Part shown: positions 59,800-64,000 of the stretch, in pieces | Numbering within the stretch: the first letter of the stretch is position 1 | Layout: every line of letters starts with the position of its first letter | Assembly (NCBI GenBank): GCA_027924645.1 | Contig: BSBN01001150.1 | Coordinates: 496,001 to 560,000, forward strand | Reading direction: 5' to 3' | Length of the DNA: 64,000 bases | DNA from: Cunninghamia lanceolata | Lineage: Eukaryota > Streptophyta > Pinopsida > Cupressales > Cupressaceae | Program-made: the position numbers and the translations under genes | Notes under the pieces: model-generated | The model's input: the letters and a program-made list of their open reading frames with translations, nothing else | The model's database searches: none | Told to the model about the DNA's origin: nothing

Positions 59800-62700
59800 G
59801 AACGGGTGTTATATCAAAATGTTTCTTCTTCCACGCGGCAACGGAATTTTTCCTGGAAATTTAATGCAAGTGGTGTGTGTTCCCAAAGACTACTCGGACT
59901 GTCTCAATCCTATCAACTCTCAGACCTTGGATCCCATTATCCAGCTCAAGGCTTGGTACATTATTGTGTGAGTGAATCCAAACATGGAGTCAAAAAAAAC
60001 CTCAACCCTTTGGTGAGTCTGTTTACACACAACACGAAGGGCTTTTATTTATCAAATTTCAGACGTGTAAGGTGGAGATACATTCCAAGACAAATAAAAT
60101 AAAGTAATAAAAGGTTAATTTGAATATGGGGAAGATACTTCTCAATTCTTCATGCTGTAGTGGCTACTCTCCATACAAAATACCGTTTTAGAAAAAATCA
60201 CTCTTTTAATTGATTGAGCGATAAATAGATTCAAAAAAATTGAATGGTAAGGTCGAAATGGTAAAGTTATCGGCTGTTGTGGGTCCACCATCGTAGCCTA
60301 TGCATACGATTTTGTATGCGGCATATGCATTGTATTGTATGTTAGAATCATGATATGATATCTTAGACATGCTATTTTGTATGGAGAATAGCTGCTGCCC
60401 TTAAAGGGATCCCCTTTCCAGTGTTGTATGATGAGCCTCATGAACTATGATGACCTCTAACATAATCCAGATAGTACGACATTTCCTCTTCGGAGTGCGA
60501 TGAAATTTCACATTCTATCTATGAATAGCATGATGGAAACAAGCTTGTCATAATCCAATTTTCACTACCTATTCACATTTTTCTTCCTGTCATATGCCTA
60601 TATTCATGATAGCTATGTATTATGCAACTTTTAGGGATATTTTCCCTACCCTCACCATGAATGTGTGTAAAGGGGAGTTTAATGTGTGTAGCGATGAGGG
60701 GGTTGGCATTCTAATGAGAAGTCAATGTCTATATGTCTATGAGCTCTTGAGTCAATTTGATAATTTATGTGCAAGGGGTCTTGTTTATGGGTGTGTGGTT
60801 TATTCAAGGTTCCTGTAGGTTTTCAAGCCTCAAAAAGGCATATAAAGGGTTCATGTTAATACTTGGGAAATTTAGTGTAGGATTTAAATTTTGTTTACAT
60901 AAGATACAAGTAGTTGTGGTATGGATTGAAAACTTGTCTCAAAAGACCTTTGATGATTGGTCTAGTAATTTAGGGTTCTGTAGGAATAATATTCAAATCT
61001 TGGCTATGAAGTTTGAATGCAACAATTCATTATAGATTTAAATGTGCATGCACTTTGTTTTAAATGAATCTTTTATCTATTGAAACTTTGTTTTAAATGA
61101 GTTTTGATGCTTGTTTTTTCTTGATATGATTGTAGAGAGGCTTGGGGCATTTGATAAAAGGGTTTACAATAGAGACAAGGTTTGGGAGGCTTTTGTTGTT
61201 CAAGAAGCCTATGACATGAGGCTAAGTGGAGATCAAAGAAGACTTATATATTACAAGGAGCCCAAAACCTTGTAGACTCAAGCAACTTTTTGCTCATAAA
61301 TCATTTGGAGAAAAAGACTTTTTGCACCTACCTAAACAGAGGAGGCAAAGGCATCAAGAAATGATTTGAATTTGTTGATTCCACAAGAATTCACACACTA
61401 ATAAGGTGATTAAAGATTGTCAAAGCCTAAGAGGAGATCCACAAGGCACTTGCTAACTAGATGTGATAGAAGAGGTTGTTTGTTGTTAATGAAGACTTTT
61501 CAAGTGTGCCACATTGCTAGAGATGTACAAATTAGAGCTCTCTAAAGATAATTTTGTCATTGTAAGATCATCATAGGACAATTTTTGTTTAGAAGTGTAT
61601 TTTATCAATTATTTTAAATTGAATTTATCTTATCTATTGGGATTGGAGAGAAGACTTCATATTTCCTACTCAAGAAAAAACTCTAAATATATACAAATTA
61701 GATATTCGTGTGATACGAAACCATGTGGAAACCTCTACCATGACTGAATAAAGTTCACTTTTCTATTTCTTTGTTTTGTTCTTATTTTTCTAGTCATGAG
61801 TATGTAGTCTCATGCTTTGTACTATCAAACTCTTGAGTATTGTATGATCCCAAAATGTGATTCATACCACTAGTTCCTTACTAACAATGACAAGCTTTGT
61901 GTGGTCAACTTGAAGATGTTAGTAGAGCTAATAATTGAATTTTCTTCAAGCATGAAAACTACAGGAGTGGTACCTTCAACTTGTGCCTAGAATAGGGTGG
62001 CTGTAGACTATACCTTTTATGGTTTTCTTTCCTCAGATGATTGCACCTTCTTTTGTGTTGGTTGAGAGTCTTCTGGTTGGAAAAAAAGATGGTTATGATT
62101 GGATTTGTTTACTTATAGAATATTGTTGGAGAATGAGATTTCCTAGGCTCATCCTCACCCTTTCCTATTTCTCACCTTTCTTTTTACATTTTTATCACAT
62201 TGGTTAGAATAGAATTAGATTTGATTAAATCTATAATTTTAGTACATGTTTGGTGCAAATTGATAGGTTTATGTGAAATGCAAATTTGAAACTATCTATC
62301 ACAATGTGATAATTAATGAATGGAGTTTTGCTAAAATATATGATTTTATTTACATGTGAGGGATTGCTAATAACTACAATATGGACTTCTTAGGATTGTA
62401 TGAGACCAAAACAACAAACAATTAATGATTTCCCATCAACATTCATATGAATTCCCTTGAATGGAGTAACTGAATTGCCTACCTATTGGGCCATTCAAAT
62501 ATCTTTTGAACTCATAAACTCACATAGAAGACGCTTGAGGTTAATAATCCTTCAATTAGGGGAACAATCTTGTTCCAACATATTGTTTTGTCAAGACACA
62601 CATCAACATGCCCCTTTCCATGAAAAGATGCATGGCACTTTTGGAAGAAAGAACCTAGGTTGTGTTGTGTATTTGTTGAACACTCCAAAGGTGCAATAAA

Positions 62701-64000
62701 GGTGGGAAAGATGAAGATTCTAGAAAATGTTAATTCTTTCCCATGCCTATGATAAAATATGTATGGATTTGATTAGTAGACTCAAGTATAACTACAAGAT
62801 GTGTCACGCCATGAAAGCATATAGAGGTGAAGAAGAGTGAACAAGAGGGTTAATATTTACCCTCATTACATCCAAAGAAGGTGATGAAGACAAAGGAGAG
62901 ATACTGGATTTTAAAGAGGATAATAATGCCCTTGGTAATATGATTGTAGGAATAATACAATATTCCATTAGATCCAAGAACCATCAAACTACAACTACCC
63001 TCCACTTAGATCTAAGCATAAAAGCAAATAACATGCATAATGAAAATACTAGAGCAATGTTATTGATTAACTTTAATAGAATTGCTCTTAATAGTTATAG
63101 AGTAAAAGTAAGCATGTGTTTCTATAGAACAAGACAATGCATGAAAGTTTGAAGCTAACTAAAGCTAAACATGGATGAAAGAGGGGAGCTAACTAAAGAT
63201 GGACATGTGCGATAGATCAAGTTAACTAAAGATAGACATACATAATAGATGGAGCTATCTAGATGTACTAGAGTGATAGGAGTATAACTCAACTTAGACT
63301 AGATAAGTGTCAATTAGGTGCATAAGACATAGGTACATGATTGATTGACACAACTACCTAAGTGTGCTTAAGTACATATCAGTGAATATATAAATATAAT
63401 TGGTAATTTTACTAGTGAAATAACATGAACTTCTAGCCTAGTGTGAACACTCTAACAACGCCTTAAGTGCAACTTTGGAGATAAAACAAAAAAAATGAGA
63501 AAGATCCTAAGATATGGATTCTAGAAATAAATCTTGATAGGGTTCATATGTACAATAATAGAAACCCTCTCAAAAGGAAAAAAAAAAAGAGTGGAAAAAA
63601 ACTCCTCATGTACAAGAAGGAAACTCTTTTCAAAGAGAGAAAAGATGCTCAAAGGATTAAGAATCCTCTACAAAAGAAGAAATAGTTGTTGCTAAAAGAT
63701 TAGGAACATGAACATGAAGACCTCTATTAAAAGAAGCATGAAGAAGAACAATTTTGGTATATACTACTGAAATGGAAGAACCTTCACTGAAATTAGGATC
63801 AAGATCGAGATTAAAGAGATAGAAATTTGCATGAGTGAATGACATTACTTGAATAATGCACAAATGGTTAATTCAAATTAATATATTACAAAAATGCAAC
63901 AATCTAGCAATAAAATATGTATATGGAACACCAAAAGGTACCAACTTGCTCAAAAATACTGATCAATTGAAGAAAGTAGAAAATGGCTTCCAAAATAGGT
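59800..64000. other. AT-rich sequence, no gene recognised
   Basis: Several open frames of 60-100 codons occur (59,794-60,102, 60,594-60,818, 60,757-61,035, 62,457-62,699 plus; 63,657-63,863 minus). None shows a motif, repeat, signal peptide or homology I can name, and their codon content is like that of the surrounding AT-rich DNA. The frame at 59,794-60,102 has the most balanced composition and is the best candidate for a lost exon. Confidence 0.45.

Overview
This window looks like AT-rich, repeat-dominated nuclear DNA of a land plant, most likely a gymnosperm such as a conifer. The grounds are: decayed plant gene families (TIR-NB-ARC resistance protein, MRH1/MDIS2-type receptor kinase, purple acid phosphatase); one intact PLAC8/PCR gene; a Tat-type Ty3/gypsy retrotransposon with very long LTRs; long arrays of degenerate TTTAGGG-like sequence; and very low gene density. 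No rRNA, functional tRNA, CRISPR or bacterial operon structure was seen. The species assignment is inference.

Layout. 0-9 kb holds a purple-acid-phosphatase exon remnant (1.6-1.8 kb), two copia-type LTR-like fragments (about 0.9-1.35 and 7.1-7.5 kb) and minisatellites (4.1-5.7 kb). 8.95-10.9 kb is a composite block: a broken 5' piece of a PLAC8 gene, a tRNA-derived SINE, and eight copies of a 133-bp repeat, into which a second SINE has inserted with a visible target-site duplication. 12.6-14.05 kb is a heavily decayed minus-strand coding region with coiled-coil character. 16,886-34,370 is one complete but dead Ty3/gypsy element: two LTRs of about 5.4 kb around gag-PR-aRNH-RT-RNH-INT, with the extra RNase H placed before RT.

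35.9-49.3 kb is the remains of one receptor-kinase gene on the minus strand. Its juxtamembrane exon lies at 49.2 kb and three kinase exons at 36.8-35.9 kb. Between them is a block of about 10.8 kb bounded by matching inverted ends (37,725 and 48,550). It contains CpG-rich palindromes, a 4.5-kb telomere-like array with higher-order structure, a cluster of GGCGCC motifs, and a multi-exon unrecognised coding unit reading inward from the right end. I treat it as a candidate undescribed terminal-inverted-repeat element.

50-64 kb contains a possible MITE, a small MLF-like gene fragment, a 159-bp tandem repeat, the window's only clearly intact gene (PLAC8 family, four exons, 53,706-55,177, minus), a 192-bp tandem repeat, a (CT)50 microsatellite and a TIR-NB-ARC pseudogene (57.6-59.0 kb). 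Beyond 59.8 kb nothing could be recognised.

The parts do not form a pathway. The only relations are evolutionary: paralogous blocks (8.95-10.9 kb versus 53.5-59.7 kb), insertions into older sequence, and shared decay by C-to-T change.
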